DNA of 41,177 nucleotides from an uncultured Gammaproteobacteria bacterium (GTDB lineage Bacteria; Pseudomonadota; Gammaproteobacteria; Pseudomonadales; Pseudohongiellaceae). Location of the stretch: positions 1-41,177 of the forward strand of contig CAJXIY010000015.1 of NCBI GenBank assembly GCA_913054495.1, read 5' to 3'. Made by a program: the position numbers and the translations under genes. Under the pieces are notes generated by a model. The model was given only the letters and a program-made list of their open reading frames with translations, was not told the DNA's origin and did no database searches. Each line of letters opens with the position of its first letter. Position 1 is the first letter of the stretch. Of this stretch, positions 18,098-26,358 are shown piece by piece.

Positions 18098-19333
18098 TCA
18101 GATGTGCTTGTCCAAACCCTGAATCAACAAGTCCACCTCGGCAGAGGTGTTGTAGTGCGCCATGGAGCAGCGCACCACTTCACTTTGTGGCAACGACAAA
18201 CTATCCAACAGGCGTTTGGCATAAAAATGCCCCGCACTAATGGCTACCTTGTCCCGGGCAAGAAGAAGCGGAATTTCAGAAGCCTTCATTGACGCTACCT
18301 GAAAAGAAAACGTAGGCACTCTCGAATTTTTATCGCTAGTGGCGCTGCCAATAAGCCGAATGGCCTGCTTCGAATCGATAAAGTCCAGCATCTGCATTGC
18401 CAGGGATTCTTCATGGGCGGCGAAGAGCTCATACAGCTTCCCCGTGCGCCGAAAAAACGATTCTGACCTACTGTCGAAATGGTGGCTGTAAAGCGTATCA
18501 AAATAGTCAGCGATACCCACCAGTGCCGCAATAGACTCATGATTAGGGCCTGCAGGGTTGAATTTGTGGCTGAGGTCATCTTCGCCAAAAAAGTAGTGAC
18601 CCTGTGCCCTGGCTTCTAACAAGCGTTGCCGTTTGCCATACAGACAGCCAAGGTGGGGGCCGAAGACCTTATAAAAACTGAATAGATAGAAATCCACGTC
18701 CCAGTCTTTTACATCTACACTGCGATGGGGCGCATAGGCAACACCGTCGACACAAACCATGGCGCCGACGGCGTGCACCTTCTCCGTAATGCTTTTCACA
18801 TCGTTGATATCGCCGGTGATATTAGAAACATGGGGAAAGGCAACCAGGCGTGTCTTGTCGCCGAGCAATTGCTCCAACTCGTTCACATCCAACGCCGCCG
18901 ACTCGGGACTAACCGGCCATTCCACCAGTTTTAAGCCGAATTCGGCGAGGCGACGCCAGGGGCCAGAATTGGCTTCATGATTGAGCGTACTCACGATGAT
19001 CTCGTCGCCTGGCTGCCACAGATGTCTTAGCGCCTGTGTCAGCACGTAAACATTAATCGAGGTAGAGGCGGTGATAGTGACTTCATCGATTTCGGCACCG
19101 ATAAATTCGGCCATGAGTCGCTGGCCTGAATTCACGCGTTGGGCGGCGTCGGTGGATTCGGGGAAGGGATATCCCGGCTGAACCTGGGTCTCGGTCATGT
19201 AAGAGGACATGCGTTTTATTACTGTATAAGGCACGAAGGCGCCACCGGCATTCTCAAAATATGCCCACTGCCAATGATTGGGCGGAAACTGTTGACGGAC
19301 GAATTCCAGGTCCAGTGTGCGAGATTGTGACAT
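18098..19333 (-). CDS. Class V aminotransferase (cysteine desulfurase-like), PLP enzyme
   Basis: A 411-residue cytoplasmic protein of the class V aminotransferase fold. In order it has the N-terminal YFENAGGAFVP block, the His that stacks on the cofactor (H119 in STLNHEAN), the Asp that holds the pyridine nitrogen (D196 in VCVDGVAYAPH) and the Schiff-base Lys (K222 in FSFYKVFGPH), followed by LGCLYG. These are all in their usual places. The Phe-Tyr-Lys rather than Ser-x-His-Lys pattern puts it in the cysteine desulfurase-like or kynureninase-like subgroup, not with IscS or SufS, whose RxxSGTACTSG loop is absent. The reaction is not predictable. The next gene on the strand begins only 9 bases before its start, so the two form an operon in the order membrane protein, then aminotransferase. 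Confidence 0.88.
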   Translation of the reverse strand: MSQSRTLDLEFVRQQFPPNHWQWAYFENAGGAFVPYTVIKRMSSYMTETQVQPGYPFPESTDAAQRVNSGQRLMAEFIGAEIDEVTITASTSINVYVLTQALRHLWQPGDEIIVSTLNHEANSGPWRRLAEFGLKLVEWPVSPESAALDVNELEQLLGDKTRLVAFPHVSNITGDINDVKSITEKVHAVGAMVCVDGVAYAPHRSVDVKDWDVDFYLFSFYKVFGPHLGCLYGKRQRLLEARAQGHYFFGEDDLSHKFNPAGPNHESIAALVGIADYFDTLYSHHFDSRSESFFRRTGKLYELFAAHEESLAMQMLDFIDSKQAIRLIGSATSDKNSRVPTFSFQVASMKASEIPLLLARDKVAISAGHFYAKRLLDSLSLPQSEVVRCSMAHYNTSAEVDLLIQGLDKHI

Positions 19334-19342
19334 CGTGACTTC

Positions 19343-20185
19343 TTATTCCTTAAAATACCTGGACCTGAAAATCAGCGCCTTCAGAAATTTTGCAAACAAC
19401 CAGAGAAACAACAGGGGCAGAACGATCGTCTGCAGGACAAAGATAGCGATCAGGCTGATTATATGCTCGCTGGCGTTGGATGCCTGGGCCTGAAGCGCAG
19501 ATAGGCGTTCATCGACTCGCAGTGCCTGCAGTGAGCTGTCAAAAAAGCTACCTACCCTGTCGATAATCGACTGATCCCCAGCCGGGCTGGACTGTGCGTC
19601 CTGATTGATTTCGTCGATGCCTGCCGTGGTCGCCTCGAGTACGGCGGTGGCTTCGATACGTTGCTCGTCCAGGAACATGTCGGTGATGGCATTGGAAGCG
19701 ATAACCAGCACCGGCACAGAGAAACGCAGGAACAGAATTGCCAACAGCAGGTGAAGGGACGGTGTCGCATAGCGTGCGGAAGATGGCCCTGGCATCCACA
19801 GAGTAGCCAGATAGGCAGCCGATACCATCACCAGTAAAAATGACACCCCCCACCAGGCTGTTATATTCAGCACCAGGGCCTGCAGGCCAAAGGAGCTCGC
19901 GGCGAATAGCATTACCGATGAAAAACGCTCGACCATGTCGTTGATCGGGTCAAGAATTTCGCCAACCGAGAAAGAAACACCGATACCGCCTGGTTCCAGC
20001 GCGACTTCTGTGCCCTGCGCAACCGAAATTACACCGTTTAGCGTGCGGGCGATGACAATTGTCACCAGTGCATTCTTCAGCGCATTTTCTATGTAATTTT
20101 TTGACAGGCTATCCACTTGGCCACTCACCGCGCCCAGCGCACACAGCACGATCAATAGTGTGACTACAAATTTCTTATTGCTCAT
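19343..20185 (-). CDS. Membrane protein of unknown function
   Basis: A 280-residue protein with a signal-like N-terminus (residues 6-22, cleavage near VSGQ) and hydrophobic segments at about 90-130 (probably two helices), about 145-170, and about 240-268. The central segment between about 170 and 240 is charged and helical (INQDAQ.., DERLSALQAQASNASEHI), probably a coiled coil or soluble loop. I do not recognise a family. It is the first gene of a two-gene operon with the class V aminotransferase, only 9 bases apart. The start ATG has only a weak ribosome site (GAG). The C-terminal end, FRSRYFKE, is basic and probably cytoplasmic. Confidence 0.75.
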   Translation of the reverse strand: MSNKKFVVTLLIVLCALGAVSGQVDSLSKNYIENALKNALVTIVIARTLNGVISVAQGTEVALEPGGIGVSFSVGEILDPINDMVERFSSVMLFAASSFGLQALVLNITAWWGVSFLLVMVSAAYLATLWMPGPSSARYATPSLHLLLAILFLRFSVPVLVIASNAITDMFLDEQRIEATAVLEATTAGIDEINQDAQSSPAGDQSIIDRVGSFFDSSLQALRVDERLSALQAQASNASEHIISLIAIFVLQTIVLPLLFLWLFAKFLKALIFRSRYFKE

Positions 20186-20305
20186 AATCTCAGAGAACCA
20201 CTGCCATGGCTGTAAATTTGAAATCCGCCGCCGTCTCTTCGTTGAGTGTCAGCTGTTACACCCATCAATTGATAGGGCGGCTCTGAATGCGTATCGCCGA
20301 ATCTA

Positions 20306-20686
20306 CTAGCTAAAGCAACCATCATTAATTCTAAAAAACATCCGGGTATCCGTTTCGAAATCCATCTCGATAAGGCATGTCTCTTCGACATTGGATCCCG
20401 CCCGCCCCTCGGCACGCACTCTAATCAATCTGATGTCATCATCTCTCGACTCTGAGCCGATGGTCATACGGTACCTTTCTAATCTTCGTAATATCGCTGT
20501 GGCATCGTTGCGCTGGTTGTATGACAGGGGCTGCCACCCTCCGGTCCGGTATCAGATCTCTAAGGTTACATGTAGCGTTTTAGTAGAAGAGTTAGTAATT
20601 GTTACTTCCGTAGAGGGATAAACCGCGTTGGGGATCAGCATCAAAAAAACGAATACTGCAGATAATAAGGAAATTGACTTTCTCAT
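20306..20686 (-). pseudogene. Small secreted protein gene with in-frame TGA (interrupted or recoded)
   Basis: I read this gene by hand on the minus strand. From ATG at 20686 (GGAG 10 bases upstream), 44 codons encode a secretion signal and the start of a beta-rich protein (MRKSISLLSAVF, VTITNSSTKTLHVTLEI). A TGA is at 20554-20552. The same frame then continues for 81 codons without a stop (YRTGGWQPLSYNQ, LRRLERYRMTIG, DDDIRLIRVRAEGR, ETCLIEMDFETDTRMFFRI, NDGC) to TAG at 20306. Signal peptide, strand-like pattern, two Cys residues and an even codon mix suggest a single protein of 125 residues plus one residue at the TGA. The simplest reading is a nonsense change of Trp (TGG) or Arg (CGA). Selenocysteine or sequencing error are alternatives. 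I do not recognise the family. Confidence 0.6.
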
Positions 20687-20710
20687 AGGATATGGACTCC
20701 CGCCGGTACC

Positions 20711-20744
20711 AAAAAATAAAAAGACGATGGCCTGAAAGCCATTG
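20711..20744 (-). terminator. Rho-independent terminator of the glycosylase/Mo-hydroxylase operon
   Basis: On the minus strand a 7-bp stem (CAATGGC/GCCATCG, one G-T pair, loop TTTCAG) is followed by TCTTTTTATTTTTT. It lies about 70 bases after the DNA glycosylase stop codon and about 25 bases before the ATG of the small interrupted gene. It fits as the end of the operon 26131-20813. Confidence 0.75.
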
Positions 20745-20812
20745 TTCCCCCGAATTCAATCGTCGGGGAAAAATAAGTCAGGGAAATCAGCCGCATTATA
20801 CGCGCCTGGCAA

Positions 20813-21496
20813 TCACAAATAATTCTCCCCCACCGAACAAGCCGCAATTCTGCTGAGATGGCTATAAGCCAGTCCGGTTTTCCCATGCCACAAATTAAAC
20901 TGATCCTGCACCTTCTTCAGATCTCTTAAACTGGTCGGATTCTCTGCAATATCCAGGCCGGTGGCGCGAAGCGTCACCACCACATCTCGGCTGAGAATAA
21001 AACAATCCTTACCGACCCGCCGTAGAAACCACAGCGCACTGTGACCACCGAGTCTCGAGCCATGTTTCTTCAAATGCGCCATCAACCCAATTTGATCGGA
21101 CTGAGGCCACTCGCCGATAAACTTTCCAAAACCACCATGTAGGCGCGATTCCTCTCGAACAAAAAATACGTTCTCCTGTAGCGCCTTGATTTTTTGCCAA
21201 TTGCGTACCACACGGCGATCACTGGCGTAGGCTTCCCACTGGTCGGGTGATAGCAAACCCAATTTATTCAAATCGAAACCAAAAAAAGCTTCTTCGAATT
21301 GTGGCCATTTGTTCTCGATTACTTTCCAACTGAAACCGGCCTGATTAATGCACTTTGTCATCATCGCCAGATAACGATCATCTGTTAGCTTCGCTAATTG
21401 TCGCCTGCTGGCAACTTTCGGTAGCAGCTTCTTCAAGCCGGACACGCCACCTTTGCGCTTTTCAGCGCGCCTTCTTATTTCAGAGAATTTTTTCAT
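20813..21496 (-). CDS. DNA-3-methyladenine glycosylase I-like (TAG family)
   Basis: A 227-residue protein with the methyladenine-glycosylase domain. Typical parts are a helical DRYLAMMTKCINQAGFSWKVIENKWPQFEEAFFGFDL block (tag family: the W-x-x-I-x-K-K-x-x-F pattern), a helix-rich middle with NWQKIKALQENVFFV, and GGHSALWFLRRVGKDCFILSRDVVVTLRATGL. The enzyme removes alkylated adenine from DNA in base-excision repair. It differs from the E. coli Tag type in having an extra charged N-terminal segment (KKFSEIRRRAEKRKGG) and lacks the Cys and His zinc ligands near both ends of E. coli Tag, like several proteobacterial relatives. It is the last gene in the Mo-hydroxylase operon and is followed by a terminator. 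Presence there might link to aldehyde or methylation damage, but that is inference. Confidence 0.82.
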   Translation of the reverse strand: MKKFSEIRRRAEKRKGGVSGLKKLLPKVASRRQLAKLTDDRYLAMMTKCINQAGFSWKVIENKWPQFEEAFFGFDLNKLGLLSPDQWEAYASDRRVVRNWQKIKALQENVFFVREESRLHGGFGKFIGEWPQSDQIGLMAHLKKHGSRLGGHSALWFLRRVGKDCFILSRDVVVTLRATGLDIAENPTSLRDLKKVQDQFNLWHGKTGLAYSHLSRIAACSVGENYL

Positions 21497-21551
21497 AGAA
21501 TCTTTGTCGAATTGCTCGACAAATCATTGTGACTGGATCATGCCAGGGCGA

Positions 21552-21905
21552 TTAACTTTCAGGATTCAGATCAAAAACCACCTCATTCACACCGGTAACA
21601 GCACGAACCATCGCGCCCAGACTCTGTTGCACCGTGCCAATATTGCCGGGAGTTCGCAAGCCGCCACAGCCCTCACAATCCAGAGACCCGGAAATAAACA
21701 CAATCCCCTCACGAACTTCGACGGCAATCTGCTGAGGCAGGTCGGCGGCTTGGGCAATTACGGCTGCTACCCGGATTCTAATCTGCTCATCTCTGGCATC
21801 GGTAGCGGATTCGGTTTCGGTTTCGAGCGCCGGGGCACAGGCGGCGATGCCAAGCACCAGCGTGAGTAAGAGAAGAGTAAGTGTGGTGCGCGTTTGCAAC
21901 TTCAT
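21552..21905 (-). CDS. BON-domain lipoprotein
   Basis: A small 117-residue lipoprotein: the signal ends in LGIAAC, with the lipid Cys at residue 23. A BON-like domain follows (about residues 38-115: DEQIRIRVAAVIAQAADLPQQIAVEVREGIVFISG, then GTVQQSLGAMVRAVTGVNEVVFDL). BON domains bind phospholipid surfaces or help hold outer-membrane proteins. An insert with two Cys, LDCEGCGGLR, sits where the domain usually has a short turn, and may form a disulfide or bind a metal. Its ATG overlaps the stop of the 143-residue gene by 4 bases (ATGA), so it is translationally coupled to the Mo-hydroxylase operon. A role in tethering the periplasmic enzyme to a membrane is a reasonable inference. Confidence 0.8.
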   Translation of the reverse strand: MKLQTRTTLTLLLLTLVLGIAACAPALETETESATDARDEQIRIRVAAVIAQAADLPQQIAVEVREGIVFISGSLDCEGCGGLRTPGNIGTVQQSLGAMVRAVTGVNEVVFDLNPES

Positions 21906-22333
21906 GTCGTGGATTCTACCCTCTGATTGCCTAAGCTTGGATTGATTGACGCTTCAACTTCTATTTCAAGAGATGAGGATCTCGATGGAAACACAACATC
22001 GCCGCCCTTCGCCTTGAATGCCGCCAACAGCGTCTCTACCCGAATTCTAAAATCGCCTTGTGCCAACCATTCCATATCCAGCACCCGCAAGGAATCGATG
22101 TCCTTGAGATCGGCCAGCACACTACGGAAAAAGGATTCAGGATCACTGCTATTAATTTTCAGCGGCGGCTCACCGGCCCACCAGTCGGCATCATCCAGCG
22201 TGCCCGCCTCTTCGGGGGCCTGGTGAAAACCGGAATTCAAGCCCTCATAATAAACAAACAGCTTCTCACAGGATAAATCCGCGACCGTCTTGTCGTCTTC
22301 GGTATGAAAAAGCAGGAAGTCGCGGCGATTCAT
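21902..22333 (-). CDS. Unrecognised 143-aa protein coupled to Mo-hydroxylase genes
   Basis: I do not recognise this protein. It starts MNRRDFLLFHTEDDK, which has a twin-Arg but no following hydrophobic run, so it is probably cytoplasmic. The rest is acidic and includes LFVYYEGLNSGFHQ, DDADWWAGEPPLKI, SFFRSVLADLKDIDSLRVLDMEWLA and RVETLLAAFKAKGGDVVF. It has no transmembrane segment. Its ATG shares one base with the stop of the FAD subunit (TGATG), and its stop overlaps the BON lipoprotein start by 4 bases, so it is made together with the enzyme. No XdhC/PaoD-type maturation gene is next to the operon. A role as a maturation or targeting helper is possible, but nothing in the sequence shows it. 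Confidence 0.7.
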   Translation of the reverse strand: MNRRDFLLFHTEDDKTVADLSCEKLFVYYEGLNSGFHQAPEEAGTLDDADWWAGEPPLKINSSDPESFFRSVLADLKDIDSLRVLDMEWLAQGDFRIRVETLLAAFKAKGGDVVFPSRSSSLEIEVEASINPSLGNQRVESTT

Positions 22334-23307
22334 CAGACCGAAGCCAGGGACATCAATGTGCGCTCGACGGCGGCACTGGTCATGGGCACTTTATGCCCAT
22401 TTTTTGTCAGTGGCTGGGCATCGGCTACCGCCAGCGCACCCGCTTCCCGGACCACTGCCTCGGTCAATTCTTTGCCGACGAGAAAGCTCTCCACGGCATC
22501 GAGCTTCCACGGAATCGTGGCGACACCACCGAGGACGATGCTGGCTGCCTCTACGCGATTGCCAGCCAGAGTTAACACTGCTGCGACACTGACTTCGGCG
22601 TGAGTCCAGGCCTCCCGGTCCATGATCTTGTGATAGGTACTCACCGTATTACTCGGGGCGGATGGAATGTTTACACCACTGAGTAATTCACCCGGAGCGA
22701 GAACATTTTCCTGCTGTGGGTTTTGGCTTGGGAGGACAAAAAATTCCTGTGCCGATAGCGATCTTTCGCCAGCGGGACCACTAACAACGAAACTCGCATT
22801 CAGCGCTACCAGTGCCGGGGCGACATCGGAGGGATGCACGATAAAACTCGGCCCGCCGCCAAAGATAGCGTGTTGTTGATTCTCGCCGACAACAGAGAAA
22901 CACTCGTTGCCACCGGCCTTGTAACAATTAAAGCCATTGCGGTAATACCAGCACCAGGGGCGCTGGGTCACATTACCGGACAGCGTCGCCACGTTGCGAA
23001 TTTGTGGCGTTCCCACACTGGCTGCCGCCTCGGCGAGCACGGCGCTGACATCGCTGCCACTCAAATCGGTCAGGGTGATTAGCCCGCCGATAGCAGTGCC
23101 GCTACCATTGCTGGTGATCTGACTCGCGTCGGTAACATTGCGCAGATTAATGATCACGTCGCTACGGTCGGTGCCATCCTTGATCTGTTGCAGCAGATCG
23201 GTGCCGCCGCCGGAGAAGGCAATGGATTGTCCGTTGCCGAGAGCCTGTTGCGCTGCCGCCACAGCATCGCTGATGGAGCTGGCGTTGATGTTGCTTAGTG
23301 TTTTCAT
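22333..23307 (-). CDS. Mo-hydroxylase FAD-binding subunit (PaoB/YagS-like)
   Basis: A 324-residue protein of the xanthine dehydrogenase medium-subunit family. The FAD-binding block has AFSGGGTDLLQQIKDG (flavin phosphate loop), INLRNVTD, ALTDL-type IGGLITLTDLSGS and the RNVATLSGNVTQRPWCWYYR segment. The last segment is followed by a Cys-containing insert (CWYYRNGFNCYKAGGNECF) as in PaoB/YagS, where the Cys residues hold an extra 4Fe-4S cluster. A C-terminal CO-dehydrogenase flavoprotein domain follows (about 215-320). It passes electrons from the Fe-S subunit to FAD. The gene overlaps the Mo subunit by 4 bases and the next gene by one. Export with the Tat-tagged Fe-S subunit is expected. Confidence 0.9.
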   Translation of the reverse strand: MKTLSNINASSISDAVAAAQQALGNGQSIAFSGGGTDLLQQIKDGTDRSDVIINLRNVTDASQITSNGSGTAIGGLITLTDLSGSDVSAVLAEAAASVGTPQIRNVATLSGNVTQRPWCWYYRNGFNCYKAGGNECFSVVGENQQHAIFGGGPSFIVHPSDVAPALVALNASFVVSGPAGERSLSAQEFFVLPSQNPQQENVLAPGELLSGVNIPSAPSNTVSTYHKIMDREAWTHAEVSVAAVLTLAGNRVEAASIVLGGVATIPWKLDAVESFLVGKELTEAVVREAGALAVADAQPLTKNGHKVPMTSAAVERTLMSLASV

Positions 23308-25472
23308 GCCAGCACCCCCAGAATCTTGTCCCGGGATATGGGCAGTGAAGTCATGCGTTTGCCGATGGCGTTGGCGATTGCATTAGCCACGGCAGCGGGG
23401 GCCAGAATGATTCCCGCCTCGCCTGCGGTCTTGGCGCCGAAGGGCCCGTAGCCATCATCCACCTCAATAAAGGTAACTTCGATATCGGGTATGTCGAGAT
23501 GGGTCAAGTGCCGCGCTCGATAGTAACCCGTCGTCAGTGGCTGACCACTGGCCGGGTCGTAAAGCAGATCTTCATGCAGTGCCTGTCCAATGCCCTGAAT
23601 AGTGGCGCCGCGAATCTGATCTCTTGCCGTGGTCGGGTTGATGATGCGTCCCGACTCATGCACGGTGGTGTATTTGAGGATGCGGGTGGTGCCGATTCTT
23701 GTATCCACCTCAACTTCCACGAAGTGAGCACCGAAACACTGGCGGGTCTTGCCGTCCGTATTGGGCACCGGTGTCGCCGAGGCGATCAACACCTCACTAC
23801 CACTGGGCATTCCTTGCGCGGCGATCTGCTGTTTCAAATCCTTGGCGGCCTGGACCACGGCATATCCGGTCTGAATTGTCGTACGAGAACCGGATTCGCC
23901 CACCGAGTAAGGGCAGCGATCGGTATCGCCGGAAACCACCTCCACCTGTGACAGGGGCACGCCCAGCTCCTCGGCGGCGATCATACCCATGGTGGTCTTG
24001 GCGCCGGGACCGATGTCGGTTACCCCCACAAACAGCGTGTAATTCTGCGCGGAGTCTACCCGAACGATGGCGCTACTGGTGCCCACACCGGCACGGAACA
24101 TCATGAAGGAGAAACCCGAGCCGCGTTTAAGTGGCCCTTCATCGGAGCCAGGTGTCACCCGGCGACGGGAGGCCCAGTCGAATTGCTCGGCACCTGTGGT
24201 GATTACTTCATCCAGCGAGTAGTTGGTAAACGGCCTGTCGTCGGTGGGTCTGCGCATGTTCTTGAGGGCGAACTCCACCGGGTCCACACCCAGCTTATAC
24301 GCGACATCGTCCATCATGGATTCGATGCCCCAGAAACCATGGGGCTCGGAGGGCGCACGAAAGTTGCCCGAGGTGGTGCGGTTGGTGTAGACCGGGTAAA
24401 TCGTACGTAGCCGGTTGGGACAGGCATAAACATCCATGCCACTGATGCCACCGGAATTTTTCCGATACGGGCCCATGCCGCTATAGCCACGCATCTGCAT
24501 TGCCGTCACCGTGCCATCGTTCATGGCACCAATCTTGTAGTACTGAACCGTGGGCCAGCGGCCGTGTACACCCAGCCAGTCGTCACGGCGAGAGTACTCC
24601 AGCATCACCGGCGCCGCGGCTACTCTGGATAAGGTAGCCGCAACCAGGTCGGCGTCCTGGTTCTGGTTTTTATTACCGAAACCGCCGCCCATGTAATTAC
24701 AGACGATGCGCACCTGGTGATCTTCCAGCCCCAGATCCCTGGCGGTATCGTGGCGACAATTGGAGATGCCCTGGGAGGGCGTATACAACGTCAGTTTGTC
24801 TGCTTGCCAATAGGCCAGAGCGCAGCGCGGCTCCATCTGCGCATTGTGTATGAAGCCGGTCTCATAGCGTTCTTCGAAGACCCGATCGGCTTCTGCAAAT
24901 CCTGCCTCGACATCGCCAATATCCGACACCATGGGCTCAAAATTATTCCTGAAATCGGGACACAGGTTGCCCTCTGGCCAGATCGCGGGTGCCCCATCCG
25001 CCAGCGCCGCCTCCGGTTCCAGCACGAAGGGCAGCTCTTCATAATCGACCTCGATCAGCGCCAACGCTGCCTCGGCAGTGTTGCGGTCCACCGCCGCTAC
25101 CGCAGCGACGGAGTCGCCCACAAACCTGACTGGATTATTAAAGATATAGCGACGATGCAGGGTGGCATCCTTGGTAGGGTCATTGTATTGCCGGCCACCG
25201 GATATGGAACCCGCGCCCCAGACGATCTGGGCATTGTCGCTGGTGATGATCGCGCGTACGCCGGGCAGGCGCGAGGCTTCCGTGATATCGATACTCCTAA
25301 TCCGGGCATGGGGATGGGGACTGCGCAGTACTTGCCCATAGAGCATGCCGGGTAATTTGATATCACGGCTATATTTGGCCTCGCCAGTGACGCGTTCGAC
25401 GGCATCGACTCTGGCGGTGGCATTGCCAATGGTGTTGAGAGGCTCCAGGCCTGAAAACTTTGCTTCACTCAT
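23304..25472 (-). CDS. Mo-hydroxylase molybdenum-binding subunit (PaoC/YagR-like aldehyde oxidoreductase)
   Basis: A 722-residue protein with both molybdopterin domains of the xanthine oxidase family. The N-terminal aldehyde oxidase a/b hammerhead spans about residues 15-135 (RVDAVERVTGEAKYSRDIKLPGMLYG, RSPHPHARI). The catalytic part has FIHNAQMEPRCALA, YTPSQGISNCRHDTARDLG, the MGGGFGNKN cofactor loop, NFRAPSEPHGFWGIE, GVTDIGPGAKTTMGM, GDTDRCPYSVGESGSRTT and the catalytic Glu in KTAGEAGIILAPAAVANAI close to the C-terminus. The enzyme hydroxylates an aldehyde or aromatic compound using molybdenum cytosine dinucleotide. It lies between the Fe-S and FAD subunit genes with 4-base overlaps, in the order Fe-S, Mo, FAD. 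The product acts in the periplasm if it follows the Tat-tagged partner. Confidence 0.93.
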   Translation of the reverse strand: MSEAKFSGLEPLNTIGNATARVDAVERVTGEAKYSRDIKLPGMLYGQVLRSPHPHARIRSIDITEASRLPGVRAIITSDNAQIVWGAGSISGGRQYNDPTKDATLHRRYIFNNPVRFVGDSVAAVAAVDRNTAEAALALIEVDYEELPFVLEPEAALADGAPAIWPEGNLCPDFRNNFEPMVSDIGDVEAGFAEADRVFEERYETGFIHNAQMEPRCALAYWQADKLTLYTPSQGISNCRHDTARDLGLEDHQVRIVCNYMGGGFGNKNQNQDADLVAATLSRVAAAPVMLEYSRRDDWLGVHGRWPTVQYYKIGAMNDGTVTAMQMRGYSGMGPYRKNSGGISGMDVYACPNRLRTIYPVYTNRTTSGNFRAPSEPHGFWGIESMMDDVAYKLGVDPVEFALKNMRRPTDDRPFTNYSLDEVITTGAEQFDWASRRRVTPGSDEGPLKRGSGFSFMMFRAGVGTSSAIVRVDSAQNYTLFVGVTDIGPGAKTTMGMIAAEELGVPLSQVEVVSGDTDRCPYSVGESGSRTTIQTGYAVVQAAKDLKQQIAAQGMPSGSEVLIASATPVPNTDGKTRQCFGAHFVEVEVDTRIGTTRILKYTTVHESGRIINPTTARDQIRGATIQGIGQALHEDLLYDPASGQPLTTGYYRARHLTHLDIPDIEVTFIEVDDGYGPFGAKTAGEAGIILAPAAVANAIANAIGKRMTSLPISRDKILGVLA

Positions 25473-26131
25473 GCCACACCTCCCTGCTTCTCACCGGCAC
25501 TGACTACCGCCTCGACGATGGCGTTGTAATTTGAACAGCGACAGAGATTACCCACCAGTGCGCTCCTGACTTCATCGCTGTTGGGGGATTGCGAATTATT
25601 CAGTAACGCCGTGGCCGTCATCAATTGGCCCGGCGTGCAAAATCCACACTGGGGGCCATTGTTATCGACAAAGGCCTGCTGCAGGGTTGAGAGCTGACCA
25701 TTTTGCGCCAGCCCTTCTACCGTGGTTATTTCGGCGCCGTCCGCCCATACCGCCAGCTGGCTGCAGGAATACACCGGCTTGCCGTTCATGAGTACAGTAC
25801 AGGCACCGCATTCGCTGCGATCGCAGCCTATCTTGGTGCCGGTCAGATCCAATTGATCCCGCAGCAGTTCCACCAGGGTCCAGCGATCTTCTACGTCGAC
25901 GCTGTGGCTGACGCCATTGACTGTGAGTCGGATCGAGGTGGTGGGCGCGCTGGCCGCATTATCGGCCTGCTGCGCATTTGCAGCGGAGATGCCCAGCACC
26001 GGCACCGCCGTCGTAACCACAGCGGTAGCGCCCGCACCTTCGAGGAAGTCGCGTCTGGATTGTTGTTTCGGATTCAGGGGACTTGGCGTGGAAGTTCCAC
26101 CGTCTTTATCAGGTTTTTTCGTGTCGCCCAT
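25469..26131 (-). CDS. Mo-hydroxylase 2Fe-2S subunit with Tat signal (PaoA/YagT-like)
   Basis: A 220-residue protein. The N-terminal twin-Arg signal is SRRDFLEGAGATAVVTT (about residues 25-50), preceded by a polar stretch. After about residue 60 there are two 2Fe-2S domains. The plant-ferredoxin-like one has GCDRSECGACTVLMNGKPVYSC. The alpha-helical one has CGFCTPGQLM and NLCRCSNY. This is the layout of PaoA/YagT, the exported Fe-S subunit of the periplasmic aldehyde oxidoreductase PaoABC. The ATG has GGAG 7 bases upstream and is the operon start. Its stop overlaps the Mo-subunit ATG by 4 bases (ATGA). The Tat signal implies that the whole trimer is folded in the cytoplasm and exported together. 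Confidence 0.94.
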   Translation of the reverse strand: MGDTKKPDKDGGTSTPSPLNPKQQSRRDFLEGAGATAVVTTAVPVLGISAANAQQADNAASAPTTSIRLTVNGVSHSVDVEDRWTLVELLRDQLDLTGTKIGCDRSECGACTVLMNGKPVYSCSQLAVWADGAEITTVEGLAQNGQLSTLQQAFVDNNGPQCGFCTPGQLMTATALLNNSQSPNSDEVRSALVGNLCRCSNYNAIVEAVVSAGEKQGGVA

Positions 26132-26191
26132 GGGCTCACTCCTTCGGCAGTCGGTTTTTTTTCATATTCTGGTGAATGGAGAACTATATCT

Positions 26192-26208
26192 GCCAGAGCT
26201 TATCTGGC
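26192..26208. promoter_or_regulatory. Inverted repeat upstream of the Mo-hydroxylase operon
   Basis: GCCAGA-GCTTA-TCTGGC, a 6-bp exact inverted repeat with a 5-base spacer, lies about 60 bases before the first ATG of the minus-strand operon. It is a possible operator. The short length makes chance possible, and I see no regulator gene next to it. Confidence 0.3.
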
Positions 26209-26358
26209 GCAAGTACATTTGAGGTCGAATTGAGCTATCGCAGGAACCTGCCTATTATGCAATCTGGCGCGTGTTACAGTTGTAAATGGGTCCTCTATCG
26301 AAATCACTTTATACTCCTGATCAAGTAAATCTCCGCATACCAACTCAATCGTGAGATA

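Noticed and set aside
20391-20621. Plus-strand frame of 76 codons in the gap near 20.5 kb
   Set aside because: The minus strand here carries a more convincing gene with a signal peptide, ribosome site and continuous frame apart from one TGA.
24717-25355. Plus-strand frame of 212 codons inside the Mo-subunit gene
   Set aside because: Antisense to a clear catalytic subunit with all family motifs; no independent support.
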